DNA of 64,000 bases from an uncultured Spartobacteria bacterium (lineage in GTDB: Bacteria; Verrucomicrobiota; Verrucomicrobiia; Chthoniobacterales; Chthoniobacteraceae). The position numbers and the translations under genes are program-made. The stretch lies in assembly GCA_903919125.1 (NCBI GenBank), contig CAIXGS010000004.1, positions 84,407 through 148,406 of the forward strand, read 5' to 3'. This document shows positions 18,029 through 27,367 of this stretch, piece by piece. The notes under the pieces are model-generated. The model was not told the DNA's origin. It saw only the letters and a list, made by a program, of their open reading frames with translations, and did no database searches. Numbering within the stretch: the first letter of the stretch is position 1; each line of letters opens with the position of its first letter.

Positions 18029-20693
18029 GTTTTTTGCGGTTTTCATGGTCTTCTTTTCCTTGAAGTGCGTCGTTCTGGCGGCGGCACAACCGCGTGCCTT
18101 TTTGGAAAAGCATTGTTCCGAGTGCCACGACGAGGACACCAAAAAAGGCGGCTTTAATCTGACGGAACTCGGTTCCGAACAGCAGGAATTGGAGCGTTGG
18201 ATCCGCATTCACGACGTCGTTGCCGGCGGGGAGATGCCACCCCCCAAGAAAAAAGTCCGCCCGCAAGTTGAAGAGCAAGCGCTCTTCCTCTCTGAACTGG
18301 ATGCACGCCTGAACGAAGCCGCCTCGAACGCCCGGCCAATCCGCACCCAGCTGCGGCGGCTCACCCGAAAAGAGTTCCAGAATTCCCTGCAGGACCTCCT
18401 TGCTTTGCCCCGGCTCGAAATCACCCACCTTCTTCCAGCAGACGGGCGAGTGGCTGGATACGACAAAATAGCGGGTGGTCTTGACCTCTCGCCCGGCCAT
18501 CTCGCGGCCTACCAAGAGGCCATTGAGAAGGCTCTGGATGCGGCCATCGCCACTCGGAGCACGCCTCCACCCGTCTACCAAAAACGGATCTATCCCGCGG
18601 GGCTCTTCAAGTTTGGCCCCAATCTTGCGCACGGTCAGTATGTACTCCTCAAAGACAAGGCGCCGGACCCCATCTTGCCGGTGCGAGGGGGGGAGGAAGA
18701 TAAGCAAGGCCATGTAGGATTCGAAGGCGCGGACCTTCCAGAACGCAACCAGCTGGTCAAGGAACTCAAAGTCAGCCAGAACCAGAGCGCAGTTGGCCTG
18801 CTCAATCCTAATCTTGGGGGTTACGAGGCAGGCATGAACGTCTCAGCGATCTACCCCGGTATGTACCGCTTGAAGTTATCCATCTGGGGGTTCCAATGGA
18901 AGGACGCTCACCCCAATCCTTGTGCCACACCCCAAGCCGCCGTACTACGCGCCCATGAAGAAGGTAAACAGCAGGAGGGCGGTCGCGTGCTGTCAACATT
19001 CACCGCCCCGTCGATGCAATCCAAAGAAGGCGAAATCCTCACTTGGCTTGACGCCCACGAGTCCATCGTTTTCGACCCAGTGTCTCTCCCTTGGAACGGA
19101 CTGCGTATCGGCCAGATTGCGGGCCGGGCACAGAAACACGTTGGGCCGGGAGTGGCGCTCGATTGGTTTGAGATCGAAGGCCCGCTGAACCCGCAATGGC
19201 CCCCCTCCAGTCACCAGCGCGTCTTTGCAGACCTGCCCATTAAGCCCTTTTCAGCGGGAACCGGTGTTATCCCACCCCGGCGCGAAAAAATCCGGAGTGT
19301 CGGCGGCTATCTTCCCAATTACACAACAGACCTTCCTCCCAAAGACCGCACCCCTCCTCTGGAGACGGTTTATTCTGACAACCCCGTCAAGGATGCTAGC
19401 CGTTTACTTGCCAGTTTCCTCCCGCGCGCCTTCCGCCGGGATGTCATGGAGGCGGAGCTCGAACCGTATCTGGAATTGCTCCAGAAACGGCTTCGGGAAG
19501 GCGATTGTTTTGAGGACGCCATGCGCCGAGTTTATGGTGCGGCGCTCACCTCGCCGGAATTTCTTTTTCTCGCAGGCGATGCAAAAGACGAGACAACGTT
19601 TTTTGCTAGCAATCAAAACTTCGCCCTCGCTTCCCGTCTCTCTTACTGGCTCTGGAACGGGCCGCCAGACGAAGCTCTCCTTGCCGAGGCGCGCTCTCGC
19701 TTGCTCTGTAAACCCGAAGTACTCAGATCCCAGATCGACCGTCTTCTTGCGGACCCTCGCAGTCAGGCATTCTACGAAGATTTCGCCCGCCAATGGCTTG
19801 AGCTCAGCCGCCTAGACGAGACGACACCGGACCCTTTGCTTTACCCCGAGTACCGCTTTCTGCTCCACGAGGGTTTGGCCGCAGAGACCCCTGCGTTTCT
19901 GCGTGAATTGGTCACGAACGACCTGCCAGTCCGCGCGCTACTCAAGCCCGGATTCGCCATGCTCACCCAGCGTCTCGCCGAGCATTATGGGATTCCAGGG
20001 GTGGAAGGAGTGGAACTCCGCAAGGTGGCGGTGCCGCCCGAGAGCCTCCGGGGCGGGCTGCTCGGCCAGGCAGCCATCCTCAAGCTCACGGCAAACGGCA
20101 CCACCACCTCACCGGTTAAACGCGGCGTGTGGGTGTCTGACCGTCTGCTCAACGATCCCGCGCCCCCGCCGCCCCCCGGCATTTCGGCGATTGACCCCGA
20201 CACTCGCGGCGCCACAACGGTGCGTGAACAGCTGGATCGACACCGCAGCGATCCCAGTTGCGCGGCGTGTCATGCAAAAATCGACGCGCCAGGCTTCGCC
20301 CTCGAAGCATTTGATCCGGTGGGTGGTCTACGCGAACGCTACCGCTCCAACGGCAAAGGAGAGGTGCCGCCCGAGAAAGGAACCACGGCCTGGCGAGTTC
20401 AGTACAAGCTCGGTCCGCAGGTTGATCCGAGTGGAAAGCTGCGCGACGGACGCCCCTTCGGTAGCACCGCAGAGTTTGTTTCATTGCTCGCACACGATGA
20501 GGAGAAACTTGCCCGCGCGTTTGTCGCCCACCTTTCGCGCTACGCCACCGGTACAGAGGTGAACTACTCCGATCGTTCGAAAATCCAAAGCATCGTCGAC
20601 AGCACAAAAACGACTGGTTACGGCCTTCGCTCGATGATTCACGCTCTGGCTCAAAGCCCATTATTTAACCCCCTAAACCCTGCTTTGAAATGA
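18006..20693 (+). CDS. Cytochrome-like DUF1587/DUF1592/DUF1588/DUF1585 secreted protein
   Basis: The ATG at 18006 overlaps the previous gene by 23 bp and starts a signal peptide (KFFAVFMVFFSLKCVVLAAA); the frame is open further upstream but that part overlaps the anti-sigma gene. The product is 895 aa. A cytochrome-like HCSECHDEDTKKGGF motif comes first, then RRLTRKEFQNSLQDLLALPR (DUF1587), YWLWNGPPDEALLAEARSRL (DUF1592), and near the end CAACHAKIDAPGFALEAFDP (DUF1588) with the DUF1585 tail. The family is confined largely to PVC and some other environmental bacteria and is of unknown enzymology. The next gene overlaps by 4 bp. Confidence 0.9.
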   Translation: MRKLPPAKFFAVFMVFFSLKCVVLAAAQPRAFLEKHCSECHDEDTKKGGFNLTELGSEQQELERWIRIHDVVAGGEMPPPKKKVRPQVEEQALFLSELDARLNEAASNARPIRTQLRRLTRKEFQNSLQDLLALPRLEITHLLPADGRVAGYDKIAGGLDLSPGHLAAYQEAIEKALDAAIATRSTPPPVYQKRIYPAGLFKFGPNLAHGQYVLLKDKAPDPILPVRGGEEDKQGHVGFEGADLPERNQLVKELKVSQNQSAVGLLNPNLGGYEAGMNVSAIYPGMYRLKLSIWGFQWKDAHPNPCATPQAAVLRAHEEGKQQEGGRVLSTFTAPSMQSKEGEILTWLDAHESIVFDPVSLPWNGLRIGQIAGRAQKHVGPGVALDWFEIEGPLNPQWPPSSHQRVFADLPIKPFSAGTGVIPPRREKIRSVGGYLPNYTTDLPPKDRTPPLETVYSDNPVKDASRLLASFLPRAFRRDVMEAELEPYLELLQKRLREGDCFEDAMRRVYGAALTSPEFLFLAGDAKDETTFFASNQNFALASRLSYWLWNGPPDEALLAEARSRLLCKPEVLRSQIDRLLADPRSQAFYEDFARQWLELSRLDETTPDPLLYPEYRFLLHEGLAAETPAFLRELVTNDLPVRALLKPGFAMLTQRLAEHYGIPGVEGVELRKVAVPPESLRGGLLGQAAILKLTANGTTTSPVKRGVWVSDRLLNDPAPPPPPGISAIDPDTRGATTVREQLDRHRSDPSCAACHAKIDAPGFALEAFDPVGGLRERYRSNGKGEVPPEKGTTAWRVQYKLGPQVDPSGKLRDGRPFGSTAEFVSLLAHDEEKLARAFVAHLSRYATGTEVNYSDRSKIQSIVDSTKTTGYGLRSMIHALAQSPLFNPLNPALK

Positions 20694-21925
20694 ACCGTCG
20701 TGATTTTCTTTTGACCGCTGGAGCCTGCATCGCTCTTCCCTTCCACGGACGGGCCTCCGAAAAGCAACCACCCCGCCGGTTGCTCGCCATTCACGTGCCA
20801 CTCGGTATGATGCCAGACTTTTTCTTTCCCAAGAAAGGCGAACGCTCCAGCCCGTACTTGGACGCTCTTGCGCCGCACCGCAGCCAGTTCACCACCTTTG
20901 CAGGGCTGTCCCATCCGGGCGTCGACGGCAACCATCATGCGGGCCAGTGTTTTTTGTCAGGCGCGCGCCACCCTGGCCAGCCCACTTTCCGCAACACCGT
21001 TTCGCTCGACCAGCTGGCGGCGGAAAACATCGGGGCCGATACACGCTATCCGTCGCTTGCGCTGTCGGTGCGCAAAAGCGAGCAATACATCGACTCCGTC
21101 GCGGTGTCCCGCTCAGGGGTCATTTTGCCGGCAGAAAGCAGCGCCGAAACTATGTACAGGCGTCTATTTGTAGCCGGCACACCGGGCGAAAAGGCCGCGA
21201 CGATGCGGCGCATCGAGTCTGGCGGCAGCGTGCTCGACCTTCTTCTTGATAAATCCAAACGCTTGGCGAAGAGCTATGACTCCACGGACCGAAGCCGCCT
21301 TGATCAGTACTTCCAAAGCATCCGAGAACTCGAGGGCCGCCTTCAACGCAGCATTGAATGGGAGAACCGCCCCAAGCCAGAGGTTGACTATCCGCAACCA
21401 AAGGATATCGCCGATGCAAACGAGGTCATAGCGCGCTCTCGCCTGATGTTCGACTTGATCCGTCTCGCCCTACAGACCGATAGCACGCGCGTAGTGACCC
21501 TTACACTCAGCACGTTCTCAGTCGTGCCGCACCTGCCCGGGGTCAAAAGCGAGACCCACAGTCTCACGCATCACGGCAACGAGCCCGAGAAGATCGCTGA
21601 ACTTCACAAAATCGAGCTGGCTCAGATGACCCTATTTGGAGAGGTGCTCAGTGCTCTACAAGCGGTCCAAGAATCGGGAGGTACGCTGCTGGAAAACACT
21701 CAAGTCCTCTATGGCAGCTGCCTTGGTAACGCCAATTCGCACAGCAATCACAACCTCCCCCTGATCCTCGCTGGTGGCGGGTTCCGCCACGGACAACACC
21801 TTGTATTCGACCCTTTAAACAACACCCCTCTGGCCAACTTGTACGTCAGCATGCTCCAGCGACTTGGCGTCGAGACGGACAAGTTTGCGACAAGCACGGG
21901 TTCACTAAAGGGACTCGCGACCTGA
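20690..21925 (+). CDS. DUF1552 family secreted protein
   Basis: A 411-aa product starting MNRRDFLLTAGACIALPFHG, a twin-arginine-like signal. GVDGNHHAGQCFLSGARHP and LDQLAAENIG are typical of DUF1552, the regular partner of DUF1592-type proteins. The family is related in plan to DUF1501. The ATGA overlap at 20690 shows translational coupling with the upstream gene. The function is unknown; the constant pairing suggests a joint role in the envelope. Confidence 0.9.
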   Translation: MNRRDFLLTAGACIALPFHGRASEKQPPRRLLAIHVPLGMMPDFFFPKKGERSSPYLDALAPHRSQFTTFAGLSHPGVDGNHHAGQCFLSGARHPGQPTFRNTVSLDQLAAENIGADTRYPSLALSVRKSEQYIDSVAVSRSGVILPAESSAETMYRRLFVAGTPGEKAATMRRIESGGSVLDLLLDKSKRLAKSYDSTDRSRLDQYFQSIRELEGRLQRSIEWENRPKPEVDYPQPKDIADANEVIARSRLMFDLIRLALQTDSTRVVTLTLSTFSVVPHLPGVKSETHSLTHHGNEPEKIAELHKIELAQMTLFGEVLSALQAVQESGGTLLENTQVLYGSCLGNANSHSNHNLPLILAGGGFRHGQHLVFDPLNNTPLANLYVSMLQRLGVETDKFATSTGSLKGLAT

Positions 21926-21992
21926 TCGGCGGCGGCATTTTGTTAAACCCCATCAGACCTCAGTCTAATTTTCTTAAAGTTCCCCCTCATTC

Positions 21993-24440
21993 ATGAAAGC
22001 CTCCTTTCTACTGCTCCCCCTCTTTTTTCCTTTCTCTTTTTCCCACGCCGAGCCACCGCCGCGATCCGTCTCCGGGATTTACCCGAGCCTCGCCATGTTT
22101 AACCAAGAGGGCGAGTGCGGCACTGGCGCAGTCGTACCCTGGGCCGGACGTCTCTGGGTCATCACCTACGGACCGCACCGCCCCTTCGGCTCCTCCGATA
22201 AACTCTACGAAATCACCCCAGAACTCACCCAAATCATCCGTCCCGAGAGCATCGGCGGCACCCCCGCCAACCGGATGATCCACAAGGAATCCAACCAACT
22301 CGCCATCGGTCCTTACCTCATCGACTCCACAGGCAATGTGCGCGTCATTCCTTGGCAAAAAATGCCGGGTCGCCTCACCGGTTCCGCCCGACATCTCACC
22401 GATCCCGCGAACAAGCTCTACTACGCCACCATGGAGGAAGCCCTATACGAGGTGGATATACATTCTCTCCAAGTTCGCGGCCTCATTAAAGATGGCAACC
22501 CCGTTCCCAAAAGCGTCTCCACCGCCGAAGACCATCCGGCCCCCGTCTCCTCCACCCTCCCCGGCTATCACGGGAAAGGTCTCTACTCCGGCCAAGGCAG
22601 AGTCGTGTATGCCAACAACGGCGAAAATTCTCCACTCGCTCGGATGGATCCAACCATCCCCAGCGGCGCCCTCGGGGAATGGAAGGGCGAAGGCGAATGG
22701 AGCCTCGTCCGCCGCAACCAGTTCACCGAGGTCACTGGTCCGGGAGGCATCTTCGGTTCTTCTTCCCCCGAAACGGACCCCATCTGGAGCGTGGGCTGGG
22801 ACTCCAAATCGCTTCTCCTCATGCTTTTGGAAAAAGGCGAGTGGCAGACCTTCCGGCTTCCGAAATCCAGTAACTCCTACGACGGCGCCCATGGGTGGAA
22901 CACCGAGTGGCCCAGAATCCGAGACATCGGCGAAACAAACCTGCTGATGACGATGCACGGCGCGTTCTGGGATTTCCCGAAAACGTTCGACTCTACCCAC
23001 TCTGGGGGGATCACGCCGCGCTCCAACTACCTCAAAGTCATCGGCGATTTCGCACGCTGGAATGACCGCATCGTATTCGGCTGCGACGACACCGCCAAAA
23101 GCGAGTTCCTGAACAAACGTAAACTCAAGGGCGATCTCGCTGCCCCGGGCCAGTCCCAGTCGAATTTGTGGTTTGTTGCACCCGATCAACTCGACCGTCT
23201 CGGCCCCGTGGTGGGCCGCGGCAACGTCTGGGTCGACGAATCCATTCCAGCCAACCAGCCCTCCGACCCCTATCTCTTTAATGGCTACGCCCATCGTTGC
23301 CTCTTTTTGTCCCACCAATCCCCGAACCCCGTTCGCTTCAGCCTCGAGGTTGATCGCGACGGTTCTAACCATTGGAGCCCGCTCAAAATCGTGGAAGTAC
23401 CAGCCTCCGGCGCTCTCACCCTTCCCTTTGACCCGAAGGAATCCGCCGCTTGGATCCGCGTGCGCCCAGAGTCGGAGGCCAAATCCGTTAGCGCCTCCTT
23501 TGTGTACCGGAACTCAGATACGCGCCCGCAAACCAACGCCCCCCAGTTCGCTCCCATCGCACAGGACGGCGGTTCCTGCGACTTCGGCGGCTTGCTACTG
23601 ACCACGGGCAAAGACACGCACAACCTGCGTGTTTTGACCAAGAATAAAGCTGGCAAACCCTCGTGCTACGACCTCGACGGGAATCTCCAATTCCAACCAG
23701 TTGCCGATCCCGGCGTGTTGGATGAAATTTCCAAAGCCACCGCCATACCTGAGGGCGTGATCTCCACCGATGCAGCCTCAGTTGTGTACGAGGACGGAAA
23801 AAAACGTTGGCGCCTTCCGAAGGGGAACGCCGAGATGGAAAAACCCAGTCCCTATGGAAAGGAACGGATTTGCCGCGAGGTGTCTACAGAGCGAGACCTA
23901 TTTAACATGCACGGCACTTTTTATGAGCTGCCGGCCGAAAACGCGGGCGGCTTCTCCAAAATTCGTCCTGTGGCCACTCACAATCTGCGCATCCACGATT
24001 ACGCCTCCTACCGCGGAATGCTCGTACTCAGCGGACTCAAAGCCGACGCGAAAGCCGACTCCCACGTCGTACGCTCCGAAGACGGTGTATGCGCCCTCTG
24101 GCTGGGAGCCATTGACGACCTTTGGGCTCTAGGCAAACCTCGCGGCCACGGCGGTCCCTGGCACGACACGGAAATTCAAGCCAACACCCCGAGCGACGCC
24201 TACCTAATCCACGGCTACGATCGCAAAAGCCTGACCCTCTCTCATCGCGCCGCTAGCCCGGTCAGATTCCTCGTGGAAGTTGACCCAACGGGCGACGGCA
24301 CATGGCTTCCCTACCAGGAGTTCACAGTAAAAGCGGGAGAGACCCATCAGCATGCCTTCCCTGAATCTTTCTCCGCGGCATGGGTACGGTTGGTGAGCGA
24401 TAGCGCGACCAAGGCCAGTGCGGAGTTTCTGTACGAGTAG
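21993..24440 (+). CDS. Large secreted protein with internal duplication, function unknown
   Basis: An 815-aa product with a signal peptide (MKASFLLLPLFFPFSFSHA). I do not recognise a named domain. Short beta-rich stretches (GRLWVITYGPHRPFGSSDKL, YYATMEEALYEVDIHSLQV) suggest a propeller. Two segments repeat: about residues 396-507 (APDQLDRLGPVV...PSDPYLFNGY) and about 706-815 (AIDDLWALGKPRG...PSDAYLIHGY), sharing the order WVD/WHD, ANxPSDxYL, SLTLSH-like, PVRF-LEVD and a final FxY. It follows the DUF1552 gene by 67 bp and may be in the same regulon. Confidence 0.6.
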   Translation: MKASFLLLPLFFPFSFSHAEPPPRSVSGIYPSLAMFNQEGECGTGAVVPWAGRLWVITYGPHRPFGSSDKLYEITPELTQIIRPESIGGTPANRMIHKESNQLAIGPYLIDSTGNVRVIPWQKMPGRLTGSARHLTDPANKLYYATMEEALYEVDIHSLQVRGLIKDGNPVPKSVSTAEDHPAPVSSTLPGYHGKGLYSGQGRVVYANNGENSPLARMDPTIPSGALGEWKGEGEWSLVRRNQFTEVTGPGGIFGSSSPETDPIWSVGWDSKSLLLMLLEKGEWQTFRLPKSSNSYDGAHGWNTEWPRIRDIGETNLLMTMHGAFWDFPKTFDSTHSGGITPRSNYLKVIGDFARWNDRIVFGCDDTAKSEFLNKRKLKGDLAAPGQSQSNLWFVAPDQLDRLGPVVGRGNVWVDESIPANQPSDPYLFNGYAHRCLFLSHQSPNPVRFSLEVDRDGSNHWSPLKIVEVPASGALTLPFDPKESAAWIRVRPESEAKSVSASFVYRNSDTRPQTNAPQFAPIAQDGGSCDFGGLLLTTGKDTHNLRVLTKNKAGKPSCYDLDGNLQFQPVADPGVLDEISKATAIPEGVISTDAASVVYEDGKKRWRLPKGNAEMEKPSPYGKERICREVSTERDLFNMHGTFYELPAENAGGFSKIRPVATHNLRIHDYASYRGMLVLSGLKADAKADSHVVRSEDGVCALWLGAIDDLWALGKPRGHGGPWHDTEIQANTPSDAYLIHGYDRKSLTLSHRAASPVRFLVEVDPTGDGTWLPYQEFTVKAGETHQHAFPESFSAAWVRLVSDSATKASAEFLYE

Positions 24441-24467
24441 CGAGGTCAGGAAGCGCGGGGGAGGGCA

Positions 24468-24491
24468 GGGGAGGGACAGACACTTTTCCCC
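24468..24491 (-). repeat. Motif A copy
   Basis: GGAGGGACAGACACTTTTCC lies 28 bp after the stop of the large secreted protein gene. Confidence 0.75.
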
Positions 24492-24625
24492 GCCACTTGC
24501 GGTTTCTGGTAAGCGAAGAGGGGCAGCGGGTGGAAGCGCCAAATTAAACAGTGTAGGGAGCCAACACCCAGAAGTGGCTGAGATGTTTTACTTGCACCCT
24601 CGTTGGAAATGAAAAAGGTGAGCAG

Positions 24626-25765
24626 GTGCGAATCCTCGTTCCACTTCTTCTTGGAATTTCTCAGCTTTCTTCAATTGGTTTTTCGGAGGTGGACGAACCG
24701 CTGCTCGTTGGTGCCATCCGTTGGGATGCCTGGTATGGCGATGGGAAGGTTGTTCGGGCTGTGGAGGCTTCGCTTGGACAGCCGAAATATCATTTTCGTC
24801 TACCATGGTTTGCGCAGTTGATGGGAGACGATAAGGTCAGGATTAACGGCGACTCTCAGGCCATTGTGGAGCAAGAGATTTCGTACGCAGCACAGTCTGG
24901 GCTGAATTACTGGGCCTTTATCGACTACTGGAATGACGTGCCCTCCATGCAAATCGCTCTTACGCGTTTTAAGTCGGCACAAGATAAAAAAGGAATTCGC
25001 TACTGCCTGATAGAAGAGGGCGGGCGGCTCGATGAAAGGGGGATCACGGCTTGGAGTAGGCTTGTGGAAAATTTTCAGCATCCCGATTACCAGACAGTGC
25101 TCGGCGGCCGGCCATTGTTGTTTGTGTACATCAAACCGACAAAGTTCGAAAAAAGCGACTGGGACGAACTAAGGCGTCAGACCACCGCCGCTGGACTGAA
25201 CAATCCTTACCTCGTGCTGATGGGGTGGAATCTTAAGGAAACCGCCAAAGACATGGAGGAACTTGGATTTGACGCTGTTTCAGCCTACGCGAGAGGCGGA
25301 TCTTACAGTTGGGATCAACCGAACTATGATCGGCAATGCCAGTTGCTTCGGGAAGGCCTTTGGCAGAGGTGGCGTGAATTACAAGTTCCCTGTATCACTC
25401 TCGCCAGTGCCGGTTGGGATACGCGGCCGCGCATGGAGCGTCCGCCGTTCTGGATTAACGATATAAACATCCAGCCATTGCCCGATCCGACGCCCTTTGC
25501 TGAACAAAAGCCGCTGATAGATTCCGTAACAGCCACTCCTGTGGAACTGGCGGCGCACATCCGTGAGGCCGTCGTTTGGACCAAGGAAAACCGCGACATT
25601 AATATCACCAACTCCGTGCTCATTTACGCATGGAACGAGCACGACGAGGGCGGATGGTTGCAGCCCACGCTTGGTGTGGACCGGCTCCCGAATGAAGAGC
25701 GCATCCGAGCGCTGAGAAGCGTTTTGCACCCAAATTCCAAGGAGAGCACCCTCTCAAAACCTTGA
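24626..25765 (+). CDS. Probable secreted TIM-barrel glycoside hydrolase
   Basis: The start is a GTG at 24626, preceded by AAAGGTG nine bases upstream; no in-frame ATG is better placed. The 379-aa protein begins with a possible short signal peptide (MRILVPLLLGISQLSSIGFS). The segment VGAIRWDAWYGDGKVVRAVE, then EQEISYAAQSGLNYWAFIDYW, resembles GH71/GH99-like barrel proteins, and aromatic and acidic residues recur at strand ends. The catalytic acids cannot be assigned with certainty. It stands alone between motif A copies. An alternative is a non-catalytic relative. Confidence 0.5.
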   Translation: MRILVPLLLGISQLSSIGFSEVDEPLLVGAIRWDAWYGDGKVVRAVEASLGQPKYHFRLPWFAQLMGDDKVRINGDSQAIVEQEISYAAQSGLNYWAFIDYWNDVPSMQIALTRFKSAQDKKGIRYCLIEEGGRLDERGITAWSRLVENFQHPDYQTVLGGRPLLFVYIKPTKFEKSDWDELRRQTTAAGLNNPYLVLMGWNLKETAKDMEELGFDAVSAYARGGSYSWDQPNYDRQCQLLREGLWQRWRELQVPCITLASAGWDTRPRMERPPFWINDINIQPLPDPTPFAEQKPLIDSVTATPVELAAHIREAVVWTKENRDINITNSVLIYAWNEHDEGGWLQPTLGVDRLPNEERIRALRSVLHPNSKESTLSKP

Positions 25766-25814
25766 GCCGAGCCGATAAAAAATTTCTTTTTGCGTACGTG
25801 TGAGGAAAAGCGGC

Positions 25815-25835
25815 GGAAAGTGTCTGTCCCCTCCG
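25815..25835 (+). repeat. Motif A copy
   Basis: GGAAAGTGTCTGTCCCCTCC, about 50 bp after the glycoside-hydrolase-like gene and before the NYN leader. Confidence 0.75.
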
Positions 25836-25866
25836 CACCTACTCTCGCGAAAACCATGATTTCCTG

Positions 25867-25948
25867 TTGACTGCATGAGCGTCTGAAGAGATAGTAGAGT
25901 ACTTACTCCCCGTCCGACACGCCGCAAGGCCCGGGCGGGGTTATTTTT
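25867..25948 (+). promoter_or_regulatory. Promoter followed by terminator-like hairpin before NYN gene
   Basis: TTGACT (25867-25872) and GATAGT (25890-25895) are spaced by 17 bp, a plausible promoter with a start near 25902. The transcript would begin almost at once with an outer stem CCCCGTCC/GGGCGGGG (25908-25915 with 25933-25940), an inner GCC-GCAA-GGC hairpin with a GNRA-type loop (25921-25930), and a T-rich run TTATTTTT. The NYN start codon follows 12 bp later. The structure looks like an attenuator or a processed leader rather than an ordinary untranslated region. Confidence 0.5.
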
Positions 25949-25960
25949 GAGCGGAAAATC

Positions 25961-26593
25961 GTGCTCGTTGACCCCACTGAAAAGCGAGCCATTGCGTTTG
26001 TGGACGGCCAGAATCTCTTCCGCTGCGCGAAAACAGCATTTGGCTACACCTATCCAAATTATGACGTTCAGGCTCTGTCCGAAGCTGTTTGTGCAAAACA
26101 AGGGTGGAAACTAATCGAAACCCGCTTCTATACGGGAGTTCCTGATCCAGCCGACGATTCCAGGTGGAATCATTTCTGGACTAAAAAACTCCTTCAAATG
26201 AGTCGTCAGGGCGTCCACACGTACTCCCGCTTGCTTCGCTATCGCAACCAGACTTTCCGTCTCCCTGATGGCTCTGAACATGCCACTCTTGTCGGTCAGG
26301 AAAAAGGCGTGGACGTCCGGCTTGCTCTCGACATCGTGGGTTCCGCCTACCAGAGAGCAGCAGACGTGTTTCTTGTATTCAGCCAAGACCAAGATTTATC
26401 TGAGGTTGCTGATGAGCTCCGGATGATATCCGCAGGTCAGAGTAAGTGGATCAAGATGGTGTCCGCATTTCCATCAAGCCCAACCTCCACAAATCGGCGA
26501 GGAATCAACGGCACGGACTGGATTCGGATTGATAGGGCCATGTACGACGCATGCCTGGATTCACGGGATTACAGGCCCAAGACGCAAACGTAA
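25961..26593 (+). CDS. NYN domain (PIN-like) ribonuclease
   Basis: A 210-aa protein from a GTG start. The NYN fold is shown by AFVDGQNLFRCAK near residue 15, KGVDVRLALDIVGSAYQ in the middle and FSQDQDLSEVADEL, which supply the conserved aspartates of the metal-dependent active site. NYN proteins (LabA-like) are thought to cut structured RNA. The hairpin leader immediately upstream is a natural candidate for self-regulation. The gene sits between repeats with no functional neighbour, as expected for a mobile or toxin-like gene. Substrate unknown. Confidence 0.85.
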   Translation: MLVDPTEKRAIAFVDGQNLFRCAKTAFGYTYPNYDVQALSEAVCAKQGWKLIETRFYTGVPDPADDSRWNHFWTKKLLQMSRQGVHTYSRLLRYRNQTFRLPDGSEHATLVGQEKGVDVRLALDIVGSAYQRAADVFLVFSQDQDLSEVADELRMISAGQSKWIKMVSAFPSSPTSTNRRGINGTDWIRIDRAMYDACLDSRDYRPKTQT

Positions 26594-26626
26594 GAATTGC
26601 GGCTAAAGACCGGAGCTGGCAGTGAC

Positions 26627-26648
26627 CGCAGGGGACAGACAACTTTCG
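26627..26648 (-). repeat. Motif A copy
   Basis: CGCAGGGGACAGACAACTTT, with one inserted base compared with the consensus. Confidence 0.75.
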
Positions 26649-26708
26649 TTCACAGGCGGAGCAAAAGATGAGGTTGCGAACCGAAAGCGCCGACGTTAGG
26701 GTAGTTCC

Positions 26709-26891
26709 GTGTCGAGTACCGAACTTTTCGAGCCGTTGAAAAAACGCGTGGGAGGGAGTCTCTCCAGGCTTTCGCCTTTGCGTCGGCTTGAGATGCTCCG
26801 GCGCAATGCCCTCATGCTGCGGGGCGGCAAGTGGACGCCTCCTAAGGAAGATGGAACCCTCATTCGAAAAATTGTTGGGATTGCTCGCTAA
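26709..26891 (+). CDS. Small partner of nucleotidyltransferase, hypothetical
   Basis: A 60-aa frame from a GTG start, overlapping the next gene by 41 bp. The sequence is basic (LKKRVGGSLSRLSPLRRLEM). It occupies the same place relative to a nucleotidyltransferase-fold gene as the 80-aa ORF at 45587-45829, which argues for a real two-gene unit. No domain is recognised; an antitoxin-like role is inference from layout. Confidence 0.45.
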   Translation: MSSTELFEPLKKRVGGSLSRLSPLRRLEMLRRNALMLRGGKWTPPKEDGTLIRKIVGIAR

Positions 26892-27324
26892 GAGCGGAGT
26901 TCGGTTCGTGGTTGTCGGCGGTGTTGCCGTGACGCTACATGGCTATGTCCGCTTGACTGAAGCCGTCGATTTGCTGGTTTCCGCTGAAGCAGGTAATTTA
27001 GAGTGTTTGTTGGCCGCGCTGAAGCACTTTGGCGAAGGATATGCTTCGGAGCTTCAACCATCAGATTTTGACGATTCGGAGGGAGCCATTCGCATTGTTG
27101 AAGAGACTGAAAGTTGCCATGTCGACTTGTTTACGTGCATGTCGGGAAGACGTTACGAAGACGTTGTCGGGGACGCTGAGATCTTCACGCTTAACGGGCT
27201 GGAGGTTCGATACGCTTCGAAGGACGCTCTGATCGCGTGGAAGGAAAAATCGGTACGCGATAAAGATCGTCTCGACGCCTTGGCGCTGAGGAGGCTTCAA
27301 GCGAACCCTTGCGCCTTTGATTGA
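26851..27324 (+). CDS. Nucleotidyltransferase-fold protein (AbiEii/DUF6036-like)
   Basis: The ATG at 26851, with AAGGAAG just before it, is preferred over 26788. The 157-aa product has RFVVVGGVAVTLHGYVRLTE followed by AVDLLVS, the nucleotidyltransferase core of DUF6036/AbiEii-like proteins. In relatives the second segment carries a DxD metal site (as in TLDADIV of the 45822 protein); here the first Asp is Ala, so catalysis may be lost. The end includes KDALIAWKEKSVRDKDRLD, a common C-terminal feature of the family. Probably a toxin-antitoxin or abortive-infection type pair with the preceding small ORF. Confidence 0.75.
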   Translation: MEPSFEKLLGLLAKSGVRFVVVGGVAVTLHGYVRLTEAVDLLVSAEAGNLECLLAALKHFGEGYASELQPSDFDDSEGAIRIVEETESCHVDLFTCMSGRRYEDVVGDAEIFTLNGLEVRYASKDALIAWKEKSVRDKDRLDALALRRLQANPCAFD

Positions 27325-27367
27325 GGCGTTTGGGAGAATCCAGCGTGGTTGCAGGGAAGGGAAACAG

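Noticed and set aside
22443..23372. 309-codon open frame on the minus strand
   Set aside because: Shadow of the large secreted protein gene; composition is unlike a real protein.
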